Translations under genes and position numbers: made by a program
Source of the DNA: Leptotrichia sp. HSP-342
GTDB taxonomy: Bacteria; Fusobacteriota; Fusobacteriia; Fusobacteriales; Leptotrichiaceae
Direction: 5' to 3'
Assembly: GCF_041199995.1 (NCBI RefSeq)
Contig: NZ_CP165646.1
Location: 372,001 to 436,000, forward strand
Length of the DNA stretch: 64,000 bases
The notes under the pieces: generated by a model
The model's input: only the letters and a program-made list of their open reading frames with translations
What the model was told of the DNA's origin: nothing
Database searches by the model: none
In this document: piece by piece, positions 36,675 to 45,746 of the stretch
Numbering within the stretch: position 1 is the first letter of the stretch
How the letters are laid out: each line of letters begins with the position of its first letter

Positions 36675-38498
36675 ATGATTTATAGTGAAAAAGAGATACA
36701 GAAATTAATTGATAATTTAGATATTGTTCAAGTGATTGGAGAATATGTAAATTTAAAAAAGGCAGGTTCAAATTATAAAGGCTTATCTCCTTTTAAAGAT
36801 GAAAAGACTCCATCTTTTACAGTCAGCCCAGTAAAAAATATTTTTAAGGATTTTAGTACACAAATTGGCGGAAATGTAATTTCGTTTTATATGAAAATCA
36901 ATGATGTTAGTTTCATTCAGGCAGTAGAAGAGTTATCTCGAAAGTATAATATTCCGCTCAAGAAAAATAGGGAATATAGGACAATCAATCAGGAAATTGA
37001 AAGAAAAAAGGCTATAAACAAGGAATATTACGAAATAATGAATGAAGCCCAGATATTTTTTAGAGAAAATATTGAAAAATATCCTGAAGCATTAGAATAT
37101 ATGAAGGAACGTGACTTCTCTATTGAAGAAATCAGAAAATTTGGGATAGGATTTGCCAATAGTTCAAGAGATGAATTATTTCAGCATTTATTAAAAAAAG
37201 AATTTCCAGAAGAAAAGATAATAGAATTAGGACTTGTCAAAAGAAATGAAAATGGTGAAATTTATGATAGCTTTAGGAATAGAGTGATTTTTCCAATTTA
37301 CAATATAAATTCTCAGATTGTAGGATTTGGGGGACGTATAATTGAAAAAAATACTAATTTTCCTAAATATTTAAATTCGCCAGATTCACCTATTTTTAAA
37401 AAAGGAAATGAACTTTTTGGAATAAAGCATCAGGGAGAAAATATTAGGAAAAAAGGTTTTGCAATGCTTATGGAAGGATATCTTGATGTACTTACAGCCC
37501 AAAAAAATGGTTTTGAGAATGCAGTTGCAAGCCTTGGAACAGCACTTACTGAGGAACAGGCACAACTTCTAAAAAAGTATACAGATAAAATATTGATTTC
37601 GTATGATAACGATGAAGCTGGGAAAAATGCCATAATAAAAGCAGGATACATTTTAAAAAAATATGATTTTGATGTAAAGTGTCTAGTTATAGATGGAAAT
37701 GAGAAGGATCCTGATGAGTTCTTGAGGAAAAATGGTAAAAAGGCATTTATAGAAGTTGTAAAAAAATCAGAAGAAATTTTTGATTTTTTAACAAAGGAAG
37801 CTTCAAAAGATTTGGATTTGAATGACATAAGTGGAGAAAGAAAATTCATTGAAAGATTAAAACCATTTTTTTCAAATGTTACAAATAATCTTAATAAAAA
37901 TCTATATTTACAAAGATTATCAGCCAATTTTGGAATTAATGAATTTGTTTTAGAAGAGGAACTCAAAAATTTGCCGAATAAAACTTCTAAAATGAAAAAA
38001 AGAAGAATCTATGAAAATCAGAAAGTTCAATACAAAAAGCCAAAAAGAGATTTATATATTGAACTGGAAGAACAAACACTTATATATATATTGGAATTTT
38101 TTAAATCAGAAAAGGAAAAATGTATAGAACTTTTAAATAAAGAATTTAGCCATCCGATTTTTAATGAACTAATAGAAAAATTGAAAGCTATAGATTTTGA
38201 TATAATGAAGCTTGATAAAATTGATATTAGTGAAGAAAATAGGGAGATTGTAACAAACTTGAAGTTACGGGCAGATAATGACATTAAGGATAAGGAAATT
38301 TATTTTAGGGAAATTTATTCTGGCTGGTTTGAGCGTGAAATAGATGAGGAAAGACAAAAAACTGAGGAAGAAAACGATAGAATTAAGAAAATTGAATTAA
38401 AAAAAATATTATCAAAATTAAAAAATATTAATAAAATTAGTGAAATAGAAAAATTATATAATGAATTTATATTGATAAGGAGACCGAATTATGTCTGA
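36675..38498 (+). CDS. dnaG: DNA primase lacking zinc ligands
   Basis: A 607-residue primase that makes RNA primers for replication. The N-terminal domain aligns with the DnaG zinc-ribbon ([21 protein letters not shown]...), but the four ligands expected in CPFH and CFGC are Ser38, Lys41, Asp59 and Thr62, so no zinc site is possible. The catalytic TOPRIM part is normal: [22 protein letters not shown] and DPDEFLR. A helical C-terminal helicase-binding region follows. GGAGG lies upstream. The stop overlaps the rpoD start by eight bases. Confidence 0.94.
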   Translation: MIYSEKEIQKLIDNLDIVQVIGEYVNLKKAGSNYKGLSPFKDEKTPSFTVSPVKNIFKDFSTQIGGNVISFYMKINDVSFIQAVEELSRKYNIPLKKNREYRTINQEIERKKAINKEYYEIMNEAQIFFRENIEKYPEALEYMKERDFSIEEIRKFGIGFANSSRDELFQHLLKKEFPEEKIIELGLVKRNENGEIYDSFRNRVIFPIYNINSQIVGFGGRIIEKNTNFPKYLNSPDSPIFKKGNELFGIKHQGENIRKKGFAMLMEGYLDVLTAQKNGFENAVASLGTALTEEQAQLLKKYTDKILISYDNDEAGKNAIIKAGYILKKYDFDVKCLVIDGNEKDPDEFLRKNGKKAFIEVVKKSEEIFDFLTKEASKDLDLNDISGERKFIERLKPFFSNVTNNLNKNLYLQRLSANFGINEFVLEEELKNLPNKTSKMKKRRIYENQKVQYKKPKRDLYIELEEQTLIYILEFFKSEKEKCIELLNKEFSHPIFNELIEKLKAIDFDIMKLDKIDISEENREIVTNLKLRADNDIKDKEIYFREIYSGWFEREIDEERQKTEEENDRIKKIELKKILSKLKNINKISEIEKLYNEFILIRRPNYV

Positions 38499-39669
38499 TA
38501 AAAAACAAAATTTAAAAAATAGTCTCGCAAATTTTATAAAACAGGCACGAGAGCAAAAAGTTGTAAGTTACGAAGAAATAAATTCTGTTTTATCTATCGG
38601 ATTTTCAACTGAAAAAATCGAGCAGTTAATAAAAAAACTGACTGATGATGGTGTTCAAATCGTAGATACTATAAAGGAAAAAGAGGATTTATTAAAAGTT
38701 CCTGATTCCATAGAAGCTATCGAAAAAATGGAAATATCGGATTTTGAAGATTCGCATGATGAATTTGTAGAGAGTGAAATCGACGATTCGGAAGTGGATA
38801 AACTATTACAGACAGATTTGTTAAAAATGGCAGAAAGTATGGATGTAGATGAACCAATAAAAATGTATTTGCGTGAAATTGGACAAATTCCACTACTTAG
38901 CTATGAAGAAGAAATCGAATATGCTCAACGGGTTTTAAATGGCGAGGAGGAAGCAAAACAGAAATTAATAGAGTCAAATCTAAGGCTTGTTGTCAGTATC
39001 GCAAAAAAACATACAAATCGTGGCTTGAAAATGCTGGATTTAATTCAGGAAGGAAACATGGGGCTTATGAAAGCTGTGGAAAAATTTGAATATGAAAAAG
39101 GATTCAAGTTTTCGACTTATGCAACTTGGTGGATTAGACAGGCTATAACACGTGCAATTGCAGATCAGGGAAGAACAATAAGAATACCTGTTCATATGAT
39201 TGAAACAATTAATAAAATCAAAAAGGAAAGCCGTATTATTTTACAGGAAACTGGAAAAGAGCCAACAGCAGAGGAACTGGCTGAAAAGTTAGAATTACCA
39301 GTAGAAAAGGTAAAAAGTATTTTGGAAATGAATCAGGATCCAATTTCACTTGAAACTCCAGTTGGAAGTGAAGAAGATAGTGAACTGGGAGATTTCGTGG
39401 AAGATGATAAATTTGCAAATCCTTATGATGCGACAACTAGAGTTCTATTAAAAGAACAGCTTGATGAAGTATTAAAAACATTAAATGAGCGTGAGGAAAT
39501 GGTGCTCAGATATAGATATGGACTAGATGACGGTTCTCAGAAAACTCTTGAAGAGGTGGGGAAAATCTTTAATGTAACAAGGGAACGTATTAGACAGATT
39601 GAGGTAAAAGCATTAAGAAAATTAAGACATCCAAGTAGAAGAAAAAAATTGGAAGATTACAGGAGCTAA
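38491..39669 (+). CDS. rpoD: Primary sigma factor RpoD (SigA)
   Basis: A 392-residue housekeeping sigma factor. It has a region 1.1-like N-terminal part (to about 60), region 1.2 ([22 protein letters not shown]), region 2 with the -10 recognition segment [18 protein letters not shown], region 3 and region 4 with the helix-turn-helix [20 protein letters not shown]. It overlaps dnaG by eight bases. A terminator hairpin includes its stop codon, separating it from the next, sigma-like gene. Confidence 0.97.
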   Translation: MSDKKQNLKNSLANFIKQAREQKVVSYEEINSVLSIGFSTEKIEQLIKKLTDDGVQIVDTIKEKEDLLKVPDSIEAIEKMEISDFEDSHDEFVESEIDDSEVDKLLQTDLLKMAESMDVDEPIKMYLREIGQIPLLSYEEEIEYAQRVLNGEEEAKQKLIESNLRLVVSIAKKHTNRGLKMLDLIQEGNMGLMKAVEKFEYEKGFKFSTYATWWIRQAITRAIADQGRTIRIPVHMIETINKIKKESRIILQETGKEPTAEELAEKLELPVEKVKSILEMNQDPISLETPVGSEEDSELGDFVEDDKFANPYDATTRVLLKEQLDEVLKTLNEREEMVLRYRYGLDDGSQKTLEEVGKIFNVTRERIRQIEVKALRKLRHPSRRKKLEDYRS

Positions 39670-39691
39670 AGTTGTTATTTAGCTCCTTTTA
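39662..39691 (+). terminator. Terminator overlapping the rpoD stop codon
   Basis: GGAGCTAAA (containing the TAA stop) pairs with TTTAGCTCC, then TTTT. It should reduce readthrough into the sigma-like gene. Confidence 0.75.
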
Positions 39692-39745
39692 GATATTTAG
39701 GATTTTTAGATAAACTAAATAATAAATAAAATAAGGGGAAAGAAG

Positions 39746-40696
39746 ATGTTAAAAAATGTTTTTGAAGATATAAGAAAAAAAGGAAGTTTCAGTTTTGAAA
39801 AAATTATAGAAAATCATACAATGAATGATGATGAGTTTTTTGAATTTTTGAAATTTATCCATTTGGAAAATATTCCAGAGGTTAGGACTTCAACTGATGG
39901 AAGTGATTTTATCGTATTAGAAGACGAGAATATTTTTATTGAAGAAAAGGATATGATAAAGTCTTATTTAGAAGATATAAAGAGAAAATACGAGGAACTC
40001 GAGAAAAAAAGTGAAAATGAGAAAGAAAAGGAAGAATTAATTGATAAATATTTAAAAATTGCAGTAAAAGAAAGCTTGCTTTATTCAAAATACGGATTTT
40101 CGTTTTTGGATACTGTTCAGGAAGCTACACTTGGAATTATGTCGGGTTTGAATTATTACGATGAAATTATGAAAATAACAAAAGAGCCTGAATTTTTTGT
40201 GAAAAATTTTGCTGTAAAATATATTTTGGAATTTCAGAAGGAACTGCTAAAAGATATTAAATCATCTGAATTATCATATATTTTATATTTAAAAGTAAAA
40301 GTTGATAGGAGTATGGGATTTTCAATGGATGAAATAAGTAAACAGATGAATGTTTCAAAAGAATATATTGAACAGCTTGAAAAACTATTTGACGAGGTAG
40401 AGCCTGAAGAGCTGATTGAAAATTCACAGATATTGGAAAAGGCTGATAAAATTACACAAATGTATATTCTTGAAAATATTCCTAAAAAATTAAATTATCT
40501 AGATGAGCAGATTTTAGTTATGACTTATGGACTGGATGATAAAGTGTATACAGAAAAGGAAATTGCAAAATCTTTAAATATTGCTAGTCACAATGTAAAT
40601 ATTTTAAAGGAAAAGGCACTTAATAAGTTATCAATTGACTTGATGAGAAATGATTTTGTAGAAAATAATGAAGAGGCAAATTATACAATAAATTAA
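39746..40696 (+). CDS. Divergent RpoD-like sigma-70 family protein
   Basis: A 316-residue protein whose layout parallels RpoD just upstream: a region 1.1-like N terminus (1-55), a region 2-like core (98-165, YGFSFLDTVQEATLGIMSG in place of [19 protein letters not shown]), a region 3-like segment with KQMNVSKEYIEQL (175-215) and region 4 (243-296, LDEQILVMTYGLDDKVYTEK). DNA-contact parts have changed: the YATWWIRQA -10 helix is NFAVKYILEF, and the recognition helix RERIRQIE is HNVNILKE. It may bind core polymerase but probably does not read standard -10/-35 boxes. In Bacillus this slot of the dnaG-sigA-yqfO order holds trmK (yqfN). Likely arose by duplication of rpoD. Confidence 0.75.
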   Translation: MLKNVFEDIRKKGSFSFEKIIENHTMNDDEFFEFLKFIHLENIPEVRTSTDGSDFIVLEDENIFIEEKDMIKSYLEDIKRKYEELEKKSENEKEKEELIDKYLKIAVKESLLYSKYGFSFLDTVQEATLGIMSGLNYYDEIMKITKEPEFFVKNFAVKYILEFQKELLKDIKSSELSYILYLKVKVDRSMGFSMDEISKQMNVSKEYIEQLEKLFDEVEPEELIENSQILEKADKITQMYILENIPKKLNYLDEQILVMTYGLDDKVYTEKEIAKSLNIASHNVNILKEKALNKLSIDLMRNDFVENNEEANYTIN

Positions 40697-40723
40697 GAAA
40701 AATAATGAAAGGAAAAGGAAATT

Positions 40724-41536
40724 ATGAAATTATGGGAAATAATAGGAGAGCTTCACACAATCTTTAATCCTAAAATTGCTGAAAACTGGGATAATGTCGG
40801 ACTTCTTGTGGGAGATAACACAAAGGAAGTCAATAAAGTGTTATTTTGTCTGGATGTAACAGAAAAAGTTGTAAAACAAGCTGTAGATAACAATGTAGAT
40901 TTGATAATTTCACACCATCCAGTTATTTTTTCAGGTCTAAAGAAAATTACAAATGAAACTGTACATGGAAGAAAGTTATTAAAATTAATAGAAAATAAAA
41001 TAGCAGTTTATTCAATTCATACTAATTCTGATTTTGCAATTAATGGATTAAATGACTTTATAATGGATAAATTAAATCTAGATGGGGGAGAAATAATTTT
41101 TAATGAACATGAATTTCAAGACTATAATCCAATAAAAAATAAGGTGGAACGTGTACATAGCGGACTTGCAAGAATAAAGATATTAAATGAGGAAATGAGA
41201 CTGGAAGACTTGCTTGAAAGAATAAAGGATTCTCTTGGAATAAGCTATGTAAGGTATGTTGGCAATAAAGATGCATATGTACGAAAAATTGGACTTGTTA
41301 CAGGTGGTGGAAGTTCATTTATGTATGAAGTGGCTGATAAAATTGATGTGTTTCTCACAGGAGACTTGAAGTACCACGAGGCTTTAGATGCTTTAGAAGA
41401 AGGGCGTATTTTAGTTGACATTGGACATTTTGAGAGTGAATACTTGTTTGTAGATATGATGGAACAGAAAATGGCGAAATTCTTTAATGGAGAAATGATT
41501 CGACATTTTGAAGACGAGGTATTTAAGTTAGGATAA
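40724..41536 (+). CDS. Nif3-like dinuclear metal centre protein (YqfO family)
   Basis: A 270-residue protein of the Nif3/YqfO family (often annotated as GTP cyclohydrolase I type 2). Metal-binding landmarks are ISHHPVIFSGLKKI, the HTNSDFAINGLND segment and a C-terminal GHFESE. The PII-like insert of long members is absent. It follows the sigma-like gene by 27 bases in what looks like one operon, as in the dnaG-rpoD-yqfO order elsewhere. The cellular role of the family is not settled. Confidence 0.88.
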   Translation: MKLWEIIGELHTIFNPKIAENWDNVGLLVGDNTKEVNKVLFCLDVTEKVVKQAVDNNVDLIISHHPVIFSGLKKITNETVHGRKLLKLIENKIAVYSIHTNSDFAINGLNDFIMDKLNLDGGEIIFNEHEFQDYNPIKNKVERVHSGLARIKILNEEMRLEDLLERIKDSLGISYVRYVGNKDAYVRKIGLVTGGGSSFMYEVADKIDVFLTGDLKYHEALDALEEGRILVDIGHFESEYLFVDMMEQKMAKFFNGEMIRHFEDEVFKLG

Positions 41537-41597
41537 AATTATTTTAAAAGTAATAATAAGAAAGTCTAAAAATATAATAAAATTAGACAAAAAAATT

Positions 41598-41625
41598 TTG
41601 AATATCCAGTACAAAGTGTTATAAT
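41598..41625 (+). promoter_or_regulatory. Promoter of Nramp-like gene with long leader (family R3)
   Basis: TTGAAT at 41598-41603 and TATAAT at 41620-41625, 16 bases apart, with TG before the -10. The leader of about 150 bases has TTTAAAACTC near 41669 and GAGTTTTAGA near 41718 as an inverted repeat, followed by TTTAAAATAA. Confidence 0.6.
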
Positions 41626-41782
41626 ACCTTTATAATTTCAAAAATTTGAGAATCAAAATATATTTAAAACTCTGTAAATTATAAATGCAAGATAAATAAA
41701 GCAAAATAATAACTTTTGAGTTTTAGATTTAAAATAATTACTTTAATTTTTGAAAAAAACAAGAAAAAAGGAAGGTGTTTCT

Positions 41783-43057
41783 ATGACAACTACTCACACA
41801 AGCTGGTATCACAAGTTTAAAGCCTTTGGACCTGGAATTCTTATGGCTTCAGCGGCTATTGGAGGTTCTCATATCGTGGCATCTACACAAGCGGGTGCAT
41901 TATACGGATGGCAATTGGCAATCATTGTAATTTTAGTTAATATTTTTAAATATCCATTTTTCCGTTTTGGAACTCAATATACGTTAGAGCGTAAACATTC
42001 ATTGATTGAAGGATATGAAGAAAAAGGGAAAATTTACTTATGGGTATTCTTTATTATGAATATATTTTCTGCGGTTATTAATGTTGCGGCAATAGGTATT
42101 TTGACAGCAGCAATTTTGGCAAATATTCTGAAATTGACATTTTTAAGTAGCCTTACTCCTACAGCAATGGCTTCAATGATTAATTTGCTTACTACAATTG
42201 TTCTTGTAGGCTCACTTGCAATGATGGTATTTGGAGGTTATAAACTATTGGACAGCTCTTCAAAATTTATAGTTATTTCTTTGACAGTTGCAACAATCAT
42301 TGCAGTAGCTATTGCATTATTTAAACAGCACCCTGTAGCTCCTAATTTTGTTGTTCCATCTCCTTGGAAACTTGCTGCATTGCCATTTATTGTTTCATTA
42401 ATGGGATGGATGCCTGCGCCAATTGAAATTTCGGCAATTAATTCCATGTGGACAGTTGAAAAGCAGCAGAGTATGAAAGTTCCTCACAAGATTGCAATGC
42501 TTGACTTTAATGTAGGTTACTGGGTTACAACTATTCTAGCGTTTGTTTTCCTTGCATTGGGAGCATTAATTCAGTATGGTACAGGTACAGCAATTAAAGG
42601 AGCAAGTGCAGCCTATATTGCACAATTCATTCAGATGTACTCAAGTGTAATTGGAAGTTGGTCAGGTCTTCTTATTGCGTTTATTGCGTTTATGTGTATT
42701 TTTGGTACGACAATCACCGTAGTAGATGGTTATTCACGTGCTAATGCAGAATGTCTACGTTTAATTTGTAAACAGAAAGAAGTAAAGACTTCACATTTTA
42801 ATATCTGGATGACTTTAACTGTAGTTATAGCAATGATTATTGTATTTTTCTTTGCTGGAAATGTTGCAGCAATGATGAATTTTGCAATGATATTTTCATT
42901 TGTTTCGGCTCCAGTTTATTCGTATCTTAATTTTTCACTTGTGAAGGATAACAATAAATTACCTGTCTGGCTATGGTTTTTATCAGTTGCAGGAATTGTT
43001 TATCTGGCAGGATTTACAATATTCTTCCTTGTGTATTTATCAGGAATTTTAAAATAG
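41783..43057 (+). CDS. Nramp-related divalent metal transporter
   Basis: A 424-residue polytopic protein of the Nramp superfamily (about 11 TM segments). FGPGILMASAAIGGSHIVAS lies in TM1 where canonical members have DPGN, and MGWMPAPIEISAIN in TM6 where they have MPHN. The two metal-binding signatures are therefore altered, as in the atypical Nramp-related clades. AAGGAAGGTG fixes the start at 41783; a TTG at 41750 is less likely. It has a long leader and its own terminator. The transported ion cannot be predicted. Confidence 0.8.
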   Translation: MTTTHTSWYHKFKAFGPGILMASAAIGGSHIVASTQAGALYGWQLAIIVILVNIFKYPFFRFGTQYTLERKHSLIEGYEEKGKIYLWVFFIMNIFSAVINVAAIGILTAAILANILKLTFLSSLTPTAMASMINLLTTIVLVGSLAMMVFGGYKLLDSSSKFIVISLTVATIIAVAIALFKQHPVAPNFVVPSPWKLAALPFIVSLMGWMPAPIEISAINSMWTVEKQQSMKVPHKIAMLDFNVGYWVTTILAFVFLALGALIQYGTGTAIKGASAAYIAQFIQMYSSVIGSWSGLLIAFIAFMCIFGTTITVVDGYSRANAECLRLICKQKEVKTSHFNIWMTLTVVIAMIIVFFFAGNVAAMMNFAMIFSFVSAPVYSYLNFSLVKDNNKLPVWLWFLSVAGIVYLAGFTIFFLVYLSGILK

Positions 43058-43067
43058 AGTAACATAC

Positions 43068-43104
43068 AAGACTGTTTTAGAAATTGGAACAGTCTTTATT
43101 TTTT
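43068..43104 (+). terminator. Terminator after the Nramp-like gene
   Basis: AAGACTGTT pairs with AACAGTCTT, followed by TATTTTTT. Confidence 0.88.
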
Positions 43105-43112
43105 AATTGTTT

Positions 43113-43141
43113 TTGATAATTTTTATAAAATATAGTATAAT
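43113..43141 (+). promoter_or_regulatory. Promoter of desulfurase-thiI with long leader (family R3)
   Basis: TTGATA at 43113-43118 and TATAAT at 43136-43141, 17 bases apart. The leader of about 190 bases has TTCAAAAATT near 43210 pairing with AATTTTTGAA near 43274, then TTTGGTTTTAAAT, a block shared with the leader of the gene at 8356. Confidence 0.6.
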
Positions 43142-43337
43142 AGGAATATATATTTCTTAGGATAATATCTATAATATTTAAAAAAAACTAAAAAAATAAA
43201 CACAATATATTCAAAAATTTTTAAATTTAGGCAAAAAAAGCAGATAATATCAGGATTTAAATAATATAATCATAATTTTTGAATTTGGTTTTAAATGATT
43301 TTTTAGTTGAAATAGTCCGATTATTTTAGGAGGAAAG

Positions 43338-44486
43338 ATGATTTACTTAGATAATTCAGCTAGCACAAAGCCACGTAAAGAAGTTATAGATGTGCTTATT
43401 CAGACAATGGAAGAAAATTATGCAAACGCTGATGCAATTCACAGTTTTTCCCATAATATTCTTTTAAAAATAAAAAATGCAAGAAAAATCATAGCTAACT
43501 ATCTGAAGGTGGAAGCTGAAAGAATTTATTTTACAGCAGGGGGAGGAGATGGAAATAATCTTTTATTGCAGGGAATTATTAATGCAAACTCTCGTACAAA
43601 AAAGCATCTTATAACAACAAAAATTGATCATCCGTCAGTTTATGAGGTATTTAGACATTATGAAACTGCTGGTTTTGAAGTTGATTTTCTAGATGTTGAT
43701 AGAGATGGATTTGTGAATTTGCAGCAACTTCAAGATGCAATTCGTGAAGATACGTTGATTGTATCTGTGGGAGCAGTAAATAGCGAAACTGGAGCAATTC
43801 AGGATTTAGAAAAAATTTCGAAAATTATTCAAGCAAAAAATAAGGATACATATTTTCATACTGATTTTGTGCAAGGTCTTGGATGTACAGATATAAAATT
43901 TGATAAATTTCCTGTAGATGCAATAACAATAAGTGGACATAAAATTCATGCACCAAAGGGAATTGGAGCCATCTATATAAATAAACGTGTCAAAATTGCA
44001 AATATAATTTACGGTTCAAATGCTGAAAATGGAATTGTAAAAAGAACAATGCCTACGGAACTTATTCTTGCATTTACAAAAGCTGTGGAAATTTTATCGA
44101 GGGAAGATAAGCTAGAAATGGAGCATTCTCAAAAAATAAAGAAATTACTTGCAGACAGGATTTGTGAAGAAATTAATGATATCAAGCTTAATTCATCGCT
44201 TAATTCTGAAAAATCAAGTCCAAAAGTTCTGAATATTTCTTTTAAGGGAACAAAAGCCGAAGTATTGACACATTTTCTGGGAATGTATCAAATTTATGTT
44301 TCCACGGGTTCAGCTTGCTCATCAAAGAAAGGAAATAGCAGAATACTTGAAGTTATGGGACTTAATCAATCGGAACTTGATGGAGCGATAAGATTTAGTT
44401 TTTCGAAAGATAATACTGAAGAACAGATTGCTGAAGTTGTCAAAAGGCTAAAGGAAAGTGTGGAAAGAATTAGAAAAATGAGATAA
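43338..44486 (+). CDS. Cysteine desulfurase (NifS/IscS-like)
   Basis: A 382-residue PLP enzyme that takes sulfur from cysteine. PLP-Lys202 lies in TISGHKIHAPKG and the persulfide-forming Cys327 in VSTGSACSSKKG. The usual FTSGATESNN motif is FTAGGGDGNN, a change near the PLP phosphate site. AGGAGG lies upstream. It is followed 34 bases later by thiI, matching the nifZ-thiI pairing in Bacillus, so it probably supplies sulfur for 4-thiouridine in tRNA or thiazole. Confidence 0.9.
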   Translation: MIYLDNSASTKPRKEVIDVLIQTMEENYANADAIHSFSHNILLKIKNARKIIANYLKVEAERIYFTAGGGDGNNLLLQGIINANSRTKKHLITTKIDHPSVYEVFRHYETAGFEVDFLDVDRDGFVNLQQLQDAIREDTLIVSVGAVNSETGAIQDLEKISKIIQAKNKDTYFHTDFVQGLGCTDIKFDKFPVDAITISGHKIHAPKGIGAIYINKRVKIANIIYGSNAENGIVKRTMPTELILAFTKAVEILSREDKLEMEHSQKIKKLLADRICEEINDIKLNSSLNSEKSSPKVLNISFKGTKAEVLTHFLGMYQIYVSTGSACSSKKGNSRILEVMGLNQSELDGAIRFSFSKDNTEEQIAEVVKRLKESVERIRKMR

Positions 44487-44520
44487 TATTTTTTTTTAAT
44501 AATATTTAGAAAGGGAAAAA

Positions 44521-45711
44521 ATGAAAAATTATACTAATAAAAATTTATTAGACGCGATAGGTCTTTCTTATGGAGAATTGTCACTGAAAGGGAAAAACAG
44601 AGGACAATTCGAAAAAAAATTACGAAATAAAATCAATAAAGTGTTAAAGGGATTTGATTATAGGCTTTTTGACGATTTGTCAAAATTATATGTTTTAATA
44701 AATCCTCAAAATCTAGATGAAGTAACAGACAAGTTAAAAAAAGTTTTTGGAATAGTCGGGCTTAATCAGTCAGCAAAAGTTGAAAGAAATGATGAATTTA
44801 TAAAGGAAAAAGTGCTAGAATTTGCAAACTATGCTTATGAAAATGGAGCTAGAACTTTTAAAATAACAGTCAATCGAAGTAATAAAGGATTTGAAAAAAA
44901 ATCTATGGATTATGCACGTGAACTTGGAGGACATGTACTTGTAAACAGTCCGTTTGAAAAAGTTAAAATGAAAGATCCAGATGTTATGATAAATATAGAT
45001 ATTAGAAAAAACGTTTATATTTACACAGATAGAATAAAAACTTATGGAGGACTTCCTCTTGGATCGACAGGAAAGGGGCTTGTTCTTTTATCGGGTGGAA
45101 TAGACAGCCCAGTTGCTTCGTTTATGATGGCAAAAAGAGGGATGCGTCTGAACTTTATTACATTCCACAGTTTCCCATTTACAAGTCAGCAGGCTCTTGA
45201 AAAAGTAAAGGAATTAACTGATATTTTATCACTTTATGTTGGAAAAACAAGACTTTATTCGTTAAATATACTAAAAATTCAGGAAGCAATAAATACTCAG
45301 ACAAAAAAAGATTTAGCAACAATTTTGACAAGACGTGCTATGATGCGTCTAGCTGAAAGATTGTCAAATACTATGCAATACCAAGCTTTAATTACAGGAG
45401 AAAGCCTTGGACAAGTGGCGTCTCAAACAATGGGAGGGCTTACATGTACAAATGCTTCTGTAGAAAAATTGCCAGTATTTAGGCCTCTTATCGGAATGGA
45501 CAAGACAGAAATAATTGAAATTGCAAAGGAAATAGAAACTTATGAAAAATCTATTGAACCGTATGAAGATTCATGTGTAATTTTTGCACCAAAGCATCCT
45601 GTTACAAATCCAAAGCTGGAAGATGTACTGGAAGAAGAGGCAAAGATTGAAAACTATGATGAAATTATGAATGAAATTTTTGAGGAACGTGAGTATTTTA
45701 ATTTTGGGTAA
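44521..45711 (+). CDS. thiI: tRNA 4-thiouridine synthase ThiI
   Basis: A 396-residue enzyme. It has an N-terminal ferredoxin-like/THUMP part (about 10-165) and a PP-loop ATPase with LVLLSGGIDSPVASFMM (SGGIDS at 191-196). The rhodanese domain of E. coli ThiI is absent, as in Gram-positive forms, so sulfur must be passed directly from the paired desulfurase. It thiolates U8 in tRNA. AAAGGG lies upstream. Confidence 0.93.
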   Translation: MKNYTNKNLLDAIGLSYGELSLKGKNRGQFEKKLRNKINKVLKGFDYRLFDDLSKLYVLINPQNLDEVTDKLKKVFGIVGLNQSAKVERNDEFIKEKVLEFANYAYENGARTFKITVNRSNKGFEKKSMDYARELGGHVLVNSPFEKVKMKDPDVMINIDIRKNVYIYTDRIKTYGGLPLGSTGKGLVLLSGGIDSPVASFMMAKRGMRLNFITFHSFPFTSQQALEKVKELTDILSLYVGKTRLYSLNILKIQEAINTQTKKDLATILTRRAMMRLAERLSNTMQYQALITGESLGQVASQTMGGLTCTNASVEKLPVFRPLIGMDKTEIIEIAKEIETYEKSIEPYEDSCVIFAPKHPVTNPKLEDVLEEEAKIENYDEIMNEIFEEREYFNFG

Positions 45712-45746
45712 AAATAAATTTTAAAAAATAATAATGGAGAAATTTT

